Shown one piece after another: positions 16,885-28,468 of a DNA stretch of 64,000 nt. Each line of letters begins with the position of its first letter. The first letter of the stretch is position 1. The position numbers and the translations under genes are program-made. Source of the stretch: Arthrobacter gandavensis. Its GTDB lineage: Bacteria > Actinomycetota > Actinomycetes > Actinomycetales > Micrococcaceae. A model generated the notes under the pieces. That model did no database searches and was not told where the DNA came from. It saw only the letters and a program-made list of their open reading frames with translations. The stretch spans positions 372,001-436,000 of the forward strand of contig NZ_VTFU01000004.1 in NCBI RefSeq assembly GCF_009192735.1, read 5' to 3'.

Positions 16885-18237
16885 ATGTATCTGCTGAACA
16901 ACACACTTCGGCCCTACGCGTGGGGTTCGTTCACTGCCATGGCCGAACTGTTTGGCAGGGAGCCCTCGGGCCAGCCCGAGGCTGAGCTGTGGATCGGCGC
17001 CCACCCGGGGGCGCCGTCGGGCCTGGTGCCGCCGGTCCCGGAGGCCGAGACACTGGACCAGCTGATCGCCGCCGATCCCCGGCAGATGCTGGGCCGCGAA
17101 ACCGCCGAAGCGTACGGCAACGTCCTTCCGTTCCTGGCCAAGATCCTGGCCGCGGGCACTCCGCTGTCCCTCCAGGTCCATCCCACCCGCGAGCAGGCAC
17201 AGGCAGGGTTCGCTGCGGAAGAGGCAGCCGGACTGGACCGCGCCGCCCCCAACCGCAACTACCGGGATGACAACCACAAGCCGGAAATGATCTTCGCCAT
17301 CACTCCGTTTGAGGCGCTTTGCGGATTCAGGCACCCCGATGACGCCGCGGAGCTCTTTCGAGCCGCCATCCGTGTCATCCAGGCACGCGGCGGCGAAGCA
17401 CCCGAGCTGCTGACCTGGGCGGCGGGTGAGCTGTCCAGCGGACATGAGCCGGCGGACCGGCTGGCGAGTGTCTTCCGCACGCTGATCACCGACGGCGAAG
17501 AGGTGCGGGAAGCCGTGCGGCGGACCGCCGAAGCACTGGCGGACTCCGACGCGGAGGACCTGGAACCGTTCGCCAGGGAACTGGGCACCGCCGCTGACCT
17601 GAATGCCTATTACCCGGAGGACCCGGGCGTGCTGCTGTCCCTGCTGCTGAACCGCGCATCGCTGCAGCCGGGCGACGCCGTGTACCTGCCGGCCGGCAAC
17701 GTCCACGCCTACCTCAGCGGCCTTGGCATTGAGGTCATGGCGTCCTCGGACAACGTGCTGCGCGGCGGCCTGACCCCCAAGCACGTGGACGTGGCTGAGC
17801 TGCTCAAGACCGTCGATTTCCGGCCCGTTGACGTGCCGCTGCTATCCCCGGTCCATACGCAGATGGGCCAGGAGCTCTACCGGCCGCCGTTTGGCGAATT
17901 CCAGCTGCAGCGGATCGAGTTGGAGCAGCGGGCGCAGGACGCGGCCGAGGGCTGCTCCCCCACCGCGTCCATGTCGGGCTCCGACGTGTCAGTGCTGCAG
18001 AACGGACCGACGATCGTCATTGTGGTCCGCGGAACAGTGGTGCTGGACTCCCCCAAGGGCGACCTGGTGCTCGAGACCGGCCAAAGCGCTTTCATTCCGT
18101 CCGCTGAGGCTCCGGTGATTGCCAAGCTCTCCGCGCATTCGGCGCAGCACGACGACGGCGCCCTCGCCTTCGCGGTGACGGTTGGGTCCGCCGATGCGGA
18201 GCAGATGGGTTCCGCCGAGCCGCTGCCGGCTTTCTAG
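16885..18237 (+). CDS. manA: Mannose-6-phosphate isomerase, class I
   Basis: The 450-residue zinc enzyme interconverts fructose-6-phosphate and mannose-6-phosphate, feeding mannosylated envelope lipids and glycans. It opens with YLLNNTLRPYAWGSFTAMAE; zinc-binding positions are seen in LSLQVHPTREQA, DDNHKPEMIFAI and LPAGNVHAYLSG. It is slightly longer than many bacterial versions, with an additional C-terminal cupin-like region. In many actinobacteria manA sits beside DUF3499/Trm112; here it is 12 kb away, after the LCP gene. Confidence 0.95.
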   Translation: MYLLNNTLRPYAWGSFTAMAELFGREPSGQPEAELWIGAHPGAPSGLVPPVPEAETLDQLIAADPRQMLGRETAEAYGNVLPFLAKILAAGTPLSLQVHPTREQAQAGFAAEEAAGLDRAAPNRNYRDDNHKPEMIFAITPFEALCGFRHPDDAAELFRAAIRVIQARGGEAPELLTWAAGELSSGHEPADRLASVFRTLITDGEEVREAVRRTAEALADSDAEDLEPFARELGTAADLNAYYPEDPGVLLSLLLNRASLQPGDAVYLPAGNVHAYLSGLGIEVMASSDNVLRGGLTPKHVDVAELLKTVDFRPVDVPLLSPVHTQMGQELYRPPFGEFQLQRIELEQRAQDAAEGCSPTASMSGSDVSVLQNGPTIVIVVRGTVVLDSPKGDLVLETGQSAFIPSAEAPVIAKLSAHSAQHDDGALAFAVTVGSADAEQMGSAEPLPAF

Positions 18238-18257
18238 GGCGGGACGCCCCGGGCTGC

Positions 18258-19286
18258 CTACCGGCGGATCTTCGCCTGAGCGGCAGCCGCCAGCCCGCGC
18301 AGCTTCCGCAGCCCGTTCTTGGCCAGCGGCAGCGCCGTGGTGAACACCGGGTACAGCGGGGACAGCGGCTTGTCCCAGGTTCCGGCGAGCTGGTCCTCAT
18401 GCTTCGCCCAGCCCATCTTGAACTTGGACACCCCGTCGTTCAGCAGGCCGTTGAAGTCGTAGCGAATAATCCCGCGTTCCTTCATGGCGGTGATCGCATG
18501 CCACTTCAGGGCATAATTGGCGCGCAGGTGCTCGCCCTCCTCGGTCATCCCGCCGTACAGCTCAAAGGCGGTGTATCCGCTGGTGGAGAGCCACAGGAAG
18601 GCAACGACGTCGTCGCCGCTGAAAGCCGCATAGACCGGCGAGTCATCGCCCAGGTTGTCGAAGATGTCCAGGTAGTAGCCGTCTTCGTGGATGCCGAAAC
18701 CGGCACGCTCGGCGGTCTGCTTGTACACGGCAAGGCACTGGGGAATCTCGTCCCGGGAAACCCGGCGGTAGTCCAGCGCCTCCCGGCCGGACTTGCGGAT
18801 GTACTGCCGGTGCTTCTTGGACATTTCGCCGAGCAGCTCATCCTCGGTCCGGGACAGGTCCAGGATCAGCGTCCGGCCGATGAGGATGGTGTTGGCGGAA
18901 GGCCGGAAACCGGCCCCCGGCAGGCCGGCGGTGATGACGCCGTCGGCGTCCCAATCCGGCTCGATGCTCAGGGCCACGGGCGAATGGGCGCTTTTGACGT
19001 AGTCGCTGACGGCGCCCAGGACCTCGAGTTCCCGGCCGGGCACCGACTGCGGGCCGCGGGGGATGTAGGCGAGCGCCTTGAACGGGAACGGCAGCCGGCG
19101 CAGAAGCACCTGGGCGGCGCCAATCACTTTCCCGCCGTCGTCCTGGACCAGCAGCCGGTCAACGCTCCAGTTGTGCTCTGCCTTGGTTTTACCCCAGCCC
19201 CATAACTGCTGCGGGTGTCCGTTGAAGCCGTTGACGGCTTCATTCCAGCGGGCGGAATCGGAACAGGGTGTAACGCGCAGTGTCAT
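18258..19286 (-). CDS. FemX/FemAB-type peptidoglycan bridge aminoacyltransferase
   Basis: The 342-residue protein has two GNAT-like halves. Characteristic stretches are NGHPQQLWGWGKTKAEHNW, FKALAYIPRGPQSV, MSKKHRQYIRKSGREALDYR and YDFNGLLNDGVSKFKMGWAK. FemXAB proteins transfer amino acids from aminoacyl-tRNA to lipid II or nascent peptidoglycan, and Arthrobacter-type walls have interpeptide bridges. The residue added here cannot be told from sequence. The ATG at 19286 starts the conserved region. It is divergent from the TspO-like gene and convergent with manA. Confidence 0.88.
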   Translation of the reverse strand: MTLRVTPCSDSARWNEAVNGFNGHPQQLWGWGKTKAEHNWSVDRLLVQDDGGKVIGAAQVLLRRLPFPFKALAYIPRGPQSVPGRELEVLGAVSDYVKSAHSPVALSIEPDWDADGVITAGLPGAGFRPSANTILIGRTLILDLSRTEDELLGEMSKKHRQYIRKSGREALDYRRVSRDEIPQCLAVYKQTAERAGFGIHEDGYYLDIFDNLGDDSPVYAAFSGDDVVAFLWLSTSGYTAFELYGGMTEEGEHLRANYALKWHAITAMKERGIIRYDFNGLLNDGVSKFKMGWAKHEDQLAGTWDKPLSPLYPVFTTALPLAKNGLRKLRGLAAAAQAKIRR

Positions 19287-19346
19287 GCTTTCCAGCCTAC
19301 CGGGGGTTGCAAGGCCGCCAGCGCTCCTGTGGCGCCGGCCACTTGT

Positions 19347-19352
19347 TAGGCT
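19347..19352 (+). promoter_or_regulatory. Candidate -10 element (TAGGCT) of the tspO-like gene, leaderless start
   Basis: TAGGCT ends 5 bases before the ATG at 19358 with no ribosome-binding site. The same hexamer stands 7 bases before the carbonic anhydrase and fumC starts. Confidence 0.45.
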
Positions 19353-19357
19353 CAACT

Positions 19358-20191
19358 ATGACTACTTCAACCTCTGGCACCCGTTCCACGGTCCCCGGCT
19401 CCCGGGGATCCGACCTGTCCCGGCAGCTGACAGTCACGATTTGCTTCATTGTCTGCATTGTCGGCTCCATGATCGGCGTCGGCGTGTTCGGCGGCACGCC
19501 CATCGCCGAGGCCGCAGGCGGAGCCCTGAACGCCGACGCAACCTACTTGGCGCCCGCCAGCGGCGCCTTCTCCATCTGGTCCGTCATCTATACCGGGCTC
19601 GGCGCGTACACCATCTTCCAATGGCTGCCGTCCCAGCGCACCTCGGAGCGCCAGCGTTCCCTGGGCTGGCTGGTGGCCGCGTCCCTGCTCCTGAATGCCG
19701 CCTGGATCCTGAGCGTGCAGGCGGGCTGGGTGGGAATCAGCGTCCTCGTCATCGTGCTCCTTCTCGCCGTACTGGCCGCATGCTTTGTGCGCTACGCCCG
19801 GACGCCGGCTGCCAACTGGGTGGAGGCCATCGCCGTCGACGGAACCCTGGGCCTGTATCTGGGCTGGGTCTCGGTGGCCACCTGCGCCAATACCGCCGCT
19901 GCACTGACCGACGCCGGGTTCAACGGTTTCGGTCTCGCCCCTGAGGTGTGGTCGGTCGCCATCCTTGCCGTTGTTGCCGCCCTGGGCGTGGGACTGGCTG
20001 CCTACGGCCGCGGACGGCTGGCTCCCGCCGCAGCCCTGGCATGGGGCCTGTCCTGGATTGCCGTGTCGCGCCTCAACGGCGAACTGCTCTCCAACGGCAC
20101 CGCAATCGCCGCAGTGGCAGCCGCCGCCGTCGTTGCCCTGGCCGCCGTCGTCTACCGGGTGACCGGACGCAACCGGCTGCGGGCCGGGTAG
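19358..20191 (+). CDS. TspO/MBR-like tryptophan-rich membrane protein
   Basis: The 277-residue protein has about seven to eight hydrophobic helices. Motifs APASGAFSIWSVIYTGLGAYTIFQ and LLNAAWILSVQAGW resemble the TspO/MBR-like family found fused or extended in actinobacteria, which is longer than the five-helix classical TspO of about 160 residues. Ligands may be porphyrins or sterols, but that is only family knowledge. The start has TAGGCT five bases upstream and no Shine-Dalgarno sequence. Only two bases separate its stop from the GTG of the AlkC-like gene. Confidence 0.75.
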   Translation: MTTSTSGTRSTVPGSRGSDLSRQLTVTICFIVCIVGSMIGVGVFGGTPIAEAAGGALNADATYLAPASGAFSIWSVIYTGLGAYTIFQWLPSQRTSERQRSLGWLVAASLLLNAAWILSVQAGWVGISVLVIVLLLAVLAACFVRYARTPAANWVEAIAVDGTLGLYLGWVSVATCANTAAALTDAGFNGFGLAPEVWSVAILAVVAALGVGLAAYGRGRLAPAAALAWGLSWIAVSRLNGELLSNGTAIAAVAAAAVVALAAVVYRVTGRNRLRAG

Positions 20192-20193
20192 CA

Positions 20194-21342
20194 GTGCCCT
20201 CCGCAGACGAGCTGCTCGGCCCTTCTTCCGCCGAGGCGCTTGCCCGCGCCATCGGCACGGCGGCTCCGGGCAGCCCCCTTCCGTCGCTCCAGGCTGCCGG
20301 TGACGGCATTCAGGGCCTGGCCCTCCGCGAGCGGGCTGACCTCCTGCGCGACGCACTCTTGGCGGACATCCCGGGAGGCTACCCGGATCTTGCACGCGTT
20401 GTCCGCGCCGCTGCGGGCTCTGAGGAGTTCACCGGATGGCTGATCTGGCCGGTGACTTCCGCCGTCGCCGCCAAAGCCGTGGAAGCGGGCCAGGCGGCAG
20501 ACGCCGCGGCCTTCGAGGACGCCCTGGCCCTGCTGGCCGAACTCACCCCGCGGCTCACCTCCGAATTTGCGGTCCGGGTGCTCCTGCGCCATGACCTGGA
20601 CCGGGCCCTCTCCGTCATCTCAGCGTGGACGGACTCCCCCGACGAACACGTGCGCCGGCTGGCGTCGGAAGGGACCCGCCCGTATCTGCCCTGGTCCATC
20701 CGGGTACCGGAGATCCTTGCCCGTCCCGGCTCCACCATTGACCTGCTGGACGCCCTGTACCGGGACGAGAGCGGCTACGTGCGGCGGTCCGTGGCCAACC
20801 ACCTCAATGACCTCAGCCGCGACCACCCGGAACTCGTGACCAGCACCGCCCGCCGGTGGCTGGAAGATCCCGCCCCGCACACCGCCGCCCTGGTCCGCCA
20901 TGCCCTGCGCACCCTCATCAAGCGCGGCAACACCGAGGCGCTCGGCCTGCTCGGCTTTGCGCCGGCCGCCGTGGAGATCTCGGGACCCGCCCTGGACAGC
21001 ACCACGGTGCCGTTCGACGGCAGCGTCCGCTTCACTGCTTCGATCCGGAACACCGGAGCCGAGACGGCCCGGTTGGCGGTGGACTACATCGTCCATCACA
21101 GCAAGGCCAATGGGACCCAGACCGCGAAAACGTTCAAGCTCACCACGGCCACCCTTGAACCGGGACAATCCCTCACGCTGGAGCGCGGGCACTCGTTCCG
21201 GCCCATCACCACCCGCCGGTACTATCCCGGGCCGCACGCCATCACGCTTCAAGTCAACGGCGTGCCCTCCCAGCGGGCCGAATTTGAGCTCCTGCCGTCG
21301 ACTGCGCCCGCCTCCGCCACGGAGCCGGTTCCGGCGTCCTAG
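20194..21342 (+). CDS. AlkC-like DNA alkylation repair glycosylase with C-terminal Ig-like domain
   Basis: The 382-residue protein has helical HEAT-like repeats over about residues 1-265 (SEFAVRVLLRHDLDRALSVI, EHVRRLASEGTRPYLPWSIR, VRRSVANHLNDLSRDHPELV). A beta-rich domain follows from about 270 (SVRFTASIRNTGAETARLAV). AlkC-type glycosylases excise N3-alkylated bases without flipping them out, and some carry such an Ig-like domain. The start is a GTG two bases after the TspO-like stop, so the two genes are coupled. A strong bidirectional terminator follows. Catalytic residues were not verified. Confidence 0.8.
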   Translation: MPSADELLGPSSAEALARAIGTAAPGSPLPSLQAAGDGIQGLALRERADLLRDALLADIPGGYPDLARVVRAAAGSEEFTGWLIWPVTSAVAAKAVEAGQAADAAAFEDALALLAELTPRLTSEFAVRVLLRHDLDRALSVISAWTDSPDEHVRRLASEGTRPYLPWSIRVPEILARPGSTIDLLDALYRDESGYVRRSVANHLNDLSRDHPELVTSTARRWLEDPAPHTAALVRHALRTLIKRGNTEALGLLGFAPAAVEISGPALDSTTVPFDGSVRFTASIRNTGAETARLAVDYIVHHSKANGTQTAKTFKLTTATLEPGQSLTLERGHSFRPITTRRYYPGPHAITLQVNGVPSQRAEFELLPSTAPASATEPVPAS

Positions 21343-21343
21343 C

Positions 21344-21384
21344 AAAAAAGCCCCGGAACCGACCAAACGGTTCCGGGGCTTTTT
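21344..21384. terminator. Bidirectional intrinsic terminator (alkC-like / glpX)
   Basis: A run of six A, then GCCCCGGAACCG pairing with CGGTTCCGGGGC around a six-base loop, then five T. It sits between convergent genes and is a textbook terminator on both strands. Confidence 0.95.
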
Positions 21385-21393
21385 GATGGTTGC

Positions 21394-22422
21394 CTACTTC
21401 AGGCGGGCGTAGGACTCCCACTTGTGTGACTGGTGCTCGCCGTCGACCACCCGGATGGTTCCGGACTTCGAGCGCATCACGATGGACTGCGTCAGCACGC
21501 GGTCCTTCTTGTAGCGCACGCCGCGCAGCAGGTCGCCGTCGGTGATGCCGGTGGCGGCGAAGTAGCAGTTGTCGCTGGTGACGAGGTCATTGGTGGTCAT
21601 GACGCGGTCCAGGTCGTGTCCGGCGTCGATGGCCTTCTGCTTCTCGTCGTCGGAGGTCGGCCACAGCCGGCCCTGGATGACGCCGCCGAGGGTCTTGATG
21701 GCGCAGGCCGTGATGATTCCCTCGGGCGTGCCTCCGATGCCCATCAGGGCATCCACATCGGTGCCCTCGCGTGCCGCGGCGATTCCGCCGGCAACATCGC
21801 CGTCCATCAGCATGCGGGTGCGCGCACCGGCGTCGCGGATTTCCTGGACCAGCGGCTTGTGCCGGTCACGCTCGAGGATCATCACGTTGAGCTGGTTGAT
21901 CTTCTTGCCCTTGGCCTTGGCGATCAGGTGCAGGTTCTGCTTCACCGGCAGGCGCAGGTCCACCATGTCGGCGGCTTCCGGCCCGGTGATCAGCTTCTCC
22001 ATGTAGAACACTGCGGACGGATCAAACATCGTGCCGCGTTCGGCAACCGCCAGGACGGCCAGCGCGTTGTTGATGCCCAGGGCGGTCAGGCGGGTGCCGT
22101 CGATCGGGTCCACTGCGACGTCGCACAGGGCGCCGGTGCCGTCACCGACATGCTCACCGTTGTACAGCATGGGGGCTTCGTCTTTTTCGCCTTCACCAAT
22201 GACCACGACGCCGTTGAAGTGGACAGTGGAAATCAGGGAACGCATGGCGTCAACGGCAGCGCCGTCGGCCGCGTTCTTGTCGCCGAACCCAACCCAGTGG
22301 CCGCCGGCAATGGCTGCCGCCTCGGTCACCCGGACCAGTTCAAGCGCCAGGTTGCGGTCCGGCTCGTCATCACCCACTGCCAGGGCGGGGGAAAGTGTGG
22401 AGTACTGAGCGCCTTTGGTCAC
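21394..22422 (-). CDS. glpX: Fructose-1,6-bisphosphatase class II
   Basis: The 342-residue enzyme dephosphorylates fructose-1,6-bisphosphate in gluconeogenesis. Motifs include LSPALAVGDDEPDRNLALEL, VVIGEGEKDEAPMLY, CDVAVDPIDGTRLTALG (metal-binding DPIDGT) and GIGGTPEGIITACAIK. I chose the GTG at 22422 because GAGG lies six bases upstream; an ATG at 22434 would add four residues including a TTA codon. It is divergent from DUF4245, and the glpX/DUF4245/fumC grouping is typical of actinobacteria. Confidence 0.96.
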   Translation of the reverse strand: MTKGAQYSTLSPALAVGDDEPDRNLALELVRVTEAAAIAGGHWVGFGDKNAADGAAVDAMRSLISTVHFNGVVVIGEGEKDEAPMLYNGEHVGDGTGALCDVAVDPIDGTRLTALGINNALAVLAVAERGTMFDPSAVFYMEKLITGPEAADMVDLRLPVKQNLHLIAKAKGKKINQLNVMILERDRHKPLVQEIRDAGARTRMLMDGDVAGGIAAAREGTDVDALMGIGGTPEGIITACAIKTLGGVIQGRLWPTSDDEKQKAIDAGHDLDRVMTTNDLVTSDNCYFAATGITDGDLLRGVRYKKDRVLTQSIVMRSKSGTIRVVDGEHQSHKWESYARLK

Positions 22423-22566
22423 GTTTAACCTCATCTACGAATGTTTCTTTTAACCGTTGTCCGTCAAACAACAAACGGCGGGTCCTTGTTCGATCATAGT
22501 CTCCGTGGCCTGCGCCACCACTAATGAAAACCTATTCCGCTGCGCGCGGGACGGCCCAACTAGGAC

Positions 22567-23190
22567 ATGCACGGCCGGATGGGGGATCATTGGAGGGTGA
22601 GTGAGCACCAGCAGGACCAAGAGACGCCCGTAACCCCCGTACTGACCGGCAAGCAGGCCAAACGAGCCAACGCAACGGTGATCGGGATGCTGATCGCCAC
22701 CGGCATTACCCTGCTGCTGGTCCTGGTTCCGGTGCTCCTGAACCCGGCACCCAAGGCCTCCACCCGCAACGTCGATGTGCAGCAGGTTGCCGTGCAGGCA
22801 GCCGGCGACGCCGGTTACGCCCCGCTGGCCCCCAAGCTGCCCAATGGCTGGAGTTCCAACTTCGCCCGCTGGGAAGCCAAGAACAGCAGCGGCGTCCCCC
22901 TGTGGGAAGTGGGGTATCTCACCCCGAGCACTGAATTTATCCGCCTGTCCGAGACCAACGCCGGCAACCCGACATGGGTTGCCCAGGTGTCCGGAGACTC
23001 CATGGTTGCCGGTGAGCGCACCGCCGGCGGCAAGACCTGGGAGCTGCGCGACTCCGCAAACGGCGAAGCCAGCATGGTTTTGGAGCATGAGGGCCTCACG
23101 GTAGTGCTCACCGGCGAAGCGGACCTCGCCGAATTCGACGTACTCGCGGAGGCGGTTGTCCGGGACCTCACCTCGGCACCGGCGCAGTAA
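22567..23190 (+). CDS. DUF4245 family membrane-anchored protein
   Basis: This 207-residue protein has a hydrophilic N-terminus, one membrane helix at about residues 37-58 (TVIGMLIATGITLLLVLVPV) and an extracellular domain with alternating beta strands. It is an actinobacterial family of unknown role, next to glpX and fumC in mycobacteria as well. The start is uncertain: ATG 22567, ATG 22579 or GTG 22597 are all in frame and none has an ideal ribosome-binding site. Confidence 0.85.
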   Translation: MHGRMGDHWRVSEHQQDQETPVTPVLTGKQAKRANATVIGMLIATGITLLLVLVPVLLNPAPKASTRNVDVQQVAVQAAGDAGYAPLAPKLPNGWSSNFARWEAKNSSGVPLWEVGYLTPSTEFIRLSETNAGNPTWVAQVSGDSMVAGERTAGGKTWELRDSANGEASMVLEHEGLTVVLTGEADLAEFDVLAEAVVRDLTSAPAQ

Positions 23191-23232
23191 AGAATTGCGG
23201 TAACGAAATACGGGCCCGGGTAATCCGGGGTC

Positions 23233-23238
23233 TAGGCT
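23233..23238 (+). promoter_or_regulatory. Candidate -10 element (TAGGCT) of carbonic anhydrase, leaderless start
   Basis: TAGGCT ends 7 bases before the GTG at 23246, and the intervening bases AAGAAAC do not form a plausible Shine-Dalgarno at a working distance. Confidence 0.45.
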
Positions 23239-23245
23239 AAGAAAC

Positions 23246-23902
23246 GTGAATGAACCAGCCGCTTCAGTAATTACCCCGGCCCAGGCATGGCAGAAACTCA
23301 GCGAAGGCAATGCCCGCTTTGTCGCCGGTGAGTCCTCGCACCCCAATCAGGACGCCAACAGGCGCAGCTCGCTGATCCACGAACAGAACCCGTTCGCCGT
23401 GATCTTCGGGTGCTCCGATTCCCGCCTTGCCGCCGAAATCATCTTCGACCTCGGACTCGGCGACGCCTTTGTCATCCGGACCGCCGGCCAGGTGATCGAC
23501 GACGCCGTCCTCGGCTCGCTGGAATACAGCGTCGCCACCCTCGGCGTTCCGCTCATCGTGGTCCTGGGCCATGACAGCTGCGGAGCTGTCACCGCAGCCA
23601 AGCGCACGGTGGACACCGGTGAGATGCCCGGCGGCCACATCCGCAACCTCGTCGAGCGCATTACCCCGTCCGTCCTCGCTGCCCAGCGCAACGGGTTCAC
23701 CGAGGTCAACGACATGGTGGTGGAACACACCAAACAGACCGCCGAGCAGCTGGTGGAGAGTTCCCAGATCATTGCCGCCGCCGTCGAGGAGGGCCGCACC
23801 GCGGTTATCGGCGTTTCCTACCGGCTGGCCGAAGGTGCAGCCGACCTGGTCTCCGGCTATGGAGCCCTGGTCCACCCGGCGGTCCAGCGCACCCGCAGCT
23901 AG
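23246..23902 (+). CDS. Beta-class carbonic anhydrase
   Basis: The 218-residue zinc enzyme interconverts CO2 and bicarbonate. Zinc ligands are visible in FGCSDSRLAAEIIFDLGLGD (Cys with the Asp-Arg dyad) and in VLGHDSCGAVTAA (His and Cys). Length is normal for the family. The start is GTG with TAGGCT seven bases upstream. It is followed at 70 bases by fumC; a shared role in anaplerotic carbon flow is possible but not shown. Confidence 0.95.
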   Translation: MNEPAASVITPAQAWQKLSEGNARFVAGESSHPNQDANRRSSLIHEQNPFAVIFGCSDSRLAAEIIFDLGLGDAFVIRTAGQVIDDAVLGSLEYSVATLGVPLIVVLGHDSCGAVTAAKRTVDTGEMPGGHIRNLVERITPSVLAAQRNGFTEVNDMVVEHTKQTAEQLVESSQIIAAAVEEGRTAVIGVSYRLAEGAADLVSGYGALVHPAVQRTRS

Positions 23903-23958
23903 CCGTTTGGGCCGCAGCGCCGCCACGACGCGGATTCTGCCGAAGGCGCTGCGGATAC

Positions 23959-23964
23959 TAGGCT
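23959..23964 (+). promoter_or_regulatory. Candidate -10 element (TAGGCT) of fumC, leaderless start
   Basis: TAGGCT ends 7 bases before the ATG at 23972. This is the third exact copy of this hexamer placed 5-7 bases before a start codon within 5 kb. Confidence 0.45.
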
Positions 23965-23971
23965 TGGGACC

Positions 23972-25393
23972 ATGACTTCTGACACTCCTGAATTCCGCAT
24001 CGAACATGACACCATGGGCGAGGTCCGCGTCCCGGTCAACGCCCTGTACCGTGCCCAGACCCAGCGCGCCGTGGAGAACTTCCCGATCTCCGGCAAGCCG
24101 CTGGACAGCGCGCACATCGCGGCACTGGCCCGGATCAAGAAGGCAGCAGCCGCAGCGAACGCCGAGCTGGGAGTGCTCGACGCCGAGCGCGCCCGTGCCA
24201 TCGAGAAGGCTGCCGACCTGGTGGCCGGCGGGTCCCTCGACGACCAGTTCCCGATCGATGTTTTCCAGACCGGTTCCGGCACGTCCTCGAACATGAACAC
24301 CAACGAGGTCCTGGCCGAACTGGCCAACCGTGCGCTCAAGGAGGCCGGCAGCGAGACCACCGTCCACCCGAACGACCACGTCAATGCTTCGCAGTCATCC
24401 AATGACGTGTTCCCGACGTCGGTGCACGTGGCGGCAACCTCGGCCCTGATCAACAACCTGATCCCCGCGCTGGACCACCTGGCACTGTCGCTGGAGCGCA
24501 AGGCCGTGGAATTCAAGGACGTCGTGAAGTCCGGCCGCACCCACCTGATGGACGCCACACCGGTGACCATGGGCCAGGAATTCGGCGGTTACGCCGCGCA
24601 GGTCCGCTACGGCATCGAGCGTGTGCAGGCCTCCCTGCCCCGCGTTGCAGAGGTTCCCCTGGGCGGCACCGCCGTCGGCACCGGCATCAACACCCCCGCC
24701 GGCTTCCCGCAGCGCGTGATCGAACTGCTGGCCGCGGACACCGGCCTGCCGCTGACTGAGGCCCGCGACCACTTTGAGGCGCAGGCCAACCGCGACGCCC
24801 TCGTTGAGGTCTCCGGCATGCTGCGCACCATTGCCGTGTCCTTCTCCAAGATCGCCAACGACCTGCGCTGGATGGGCTCCGGTCCCAACACGGGCCTGGG
24901 CGAAATCGCCATCCCCGACCTGCAGCCGGGCTCCTCGATCATGCCGGGCAAGGTCAACCCGGTGATCTCCGAAGCCGTGATGCAGGTTGCCGCGCAGGTG
25001 GTGGGTAACGACGCCGCCATCGCCTGGGCAGGCACCTTCGGCTACTTTGAGCTGAACGTCGGCATCCCCGTCATCGCCTCGAACCTGCTGGAGTCCATCC
25101 GCCTGCTGGCCAACTCCTCGCGGGTCATGGCGGACAAGATGATCGACGGCATCGAAGCCAACGTCGAGCGCGCCCGCTACCTGGCCGAGGCCTCCCCCTC
25201 GATCGTGACCCCGCTGAACAAGTTCATTGGTTACGAGAATGCCGCCAAGATCGCGAAGTTCGCGGTCAAGGAGGGCAAGACCATCCGCCAGGCCGTGGAA
25301 GAACTCGGTTACGTCGAACGCGGTGAACTGACCGTTGAGCAGCTGGACAAGGCACTGGATGTCCTGTCGATGACGACGCCGCCGCAGGCCTAG
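23972..25393 (+). CDS. fumC: Class II fumarate hydratase
   Basis: The 473-residue enzyme of the citric acid cycle hydrates fumarate to L-malate. Diagnostic segments are [55 protein letters not shown] and the superfamily signature [16 protein letters not shown]. The C-terminus is complete. Another start upstream is not needed because the N-terminus [14 protein letters not shown] matches relatives. Confidence 0.98.
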   Translation: MTSDTPEFRIEHDTMGEVRVPVNALYRAQTQRAVENFPISGKPLDSAHIAALARIKKAAAAANAELGVLDAERARAIEKAADLVAGGSLDDQFPIDVFQTGSGTSSNMNTNEVLAELANRALKEAGSETTVHPNDHVNASQSSNDVFPTSVHVAATSALINNLIPALDHLALSLERKAVEFKDVVKSGRTHLMDATPVTMGQEFGGYAAQVRYGIERVQASLPRVAEVPLGGTAVGTGINTPAGFPQRVIELLAADTGLPLTEARDHFEAQANRDALVEVSGMLRTIAVSFSKIANDLRWMGSGPNTGLGEIAIPDLQPGSSIMPGKVNPVISEAVMQVAAQVVGNDAAIAWAGTFGYFELNVGIPVIASNLLESIRLLANSSRVMADKMIDGIEANVERARYLAEASPSIVTPLNKFIGYENAAKIAKFAVKEGKTIRQAVEELGYVERGELTVEQLDKALDVLSMTTPPQA

Positions 25394-25449
25394 TTTCTGT
25401 TCCCCCTGGGGCGTCCGGCCGTTGGCCGGGCGCCCCTTTGCGTGGAAGT

Positions 25450-25477
25450 TTGCACTCATGAGCCATTGGTGTAAATA
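25450..25477 (+). promoter_or_regulatory. Promoter of the tetR-efflux pair, probably leaderless
   Basis: TTGCAC and TAAATA are separated by 16 bases, and the GTG start codon begins 8 bases after the -10 element, where transcription should start. GTGTAAATATTCAC around the -10 shows partial dyad symmetry and could be a TetR operator. Confidence 0.5.
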
Positions 25478-25485
25478 TTCACTCT

Positions 25486-27896
<2,411 letters not shown>

Positions 27897-27929
27897 CGCC
27901 GCCTGCACCCCGCCCGCCCGGCAAAGACA

Positions 27930-27965
27930 GCAGGCCCCGTCTCCCTTTCGGAAGACGGGGCCTGC
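27930..27965. terminator. Bidirectional hairpin (MFS / NUDIX)
   Basis: GCAGGCCCCGTCT pairs perfectly with AGACGGGGCCTGC around a ten-base loop, between convergent genes. No long T run follows on either strand. Confidence 0.85.
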
Positions 27966-27993
27966 CTCGTTCAGTGCGGGCGCACAGGGCCCT

Positions 27994-28464
27994 TCAGCGC
28001 TTGAAGGAGGGGACGCCGTCGGCTTCGAGCGCCAGCTTGAGCAGCAGCGTGTGCCGGTCACTGAGCGCCGGAAGCCGGTCCAGGGAAAACCACCCGACGT
28101 CGACGGACTCGTCGTCGTTCACGCGCGCCTCCCCGCTCACATACCGGCAGCGGAAGGCCACGTTGAGGAAGGTGCACTGATCCCCGTTGGGAAAGGTGAT
28201 GGGACCATGCGAGCCGACGTGGATCATGTGCTCGATTTCGGCAACGACTCCCGCCTCTTCCTGGACTTCCCGCAGGGTTCCGGCGGCAGGCTCCTCCCCC
28301 GGATCCAGCATCCCGGTGATCAGGGTCCACCGTCCGTTATCGGCGCGGCGCACCAGCAGCACCTGGTGATCTCCGTTGAAGACAACCCCGGTGATGCCCG
28401 GGAGCCACAGCAGTTCGTGGCCGATCTTTTCACGCAGGGACAGGACAAAATCGGGGGTGGGCAT
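27994..28464 (-). CDS. NUDIX hydrolase
   Basis: The 156-residue protein contains a complete NUDIX box, GMLDPGEEPAAGTLREVQEEAG, at about residues 56-78. Preceding residues ELLWLPGITGVVFNGD are typical of the family. It hydrolyses a nucleoside diphosphate linked to another moiety; the substrate is not predictable. The ATG at 28464 lies 4 bases after the stop of the prepilin-type peptidase gene, so the two form an operon. Confidence 0.92.
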   Translation of the reverse strand: MPTPDFVLSLREKIGHELLWLPGITGVVFNGDHQVLLVRRADNGRWTLITGMLDPGEEPAAGTLREVQEEAGVVAEIEHMIHVGSHGPITFPNGDQCTFLNVAFRCRYVSGEARVNDDESVDVGWFSLDRLPALSDRHTLLLKLALEADGVPSFKR

Positions 28465-28468
28465 GCTT

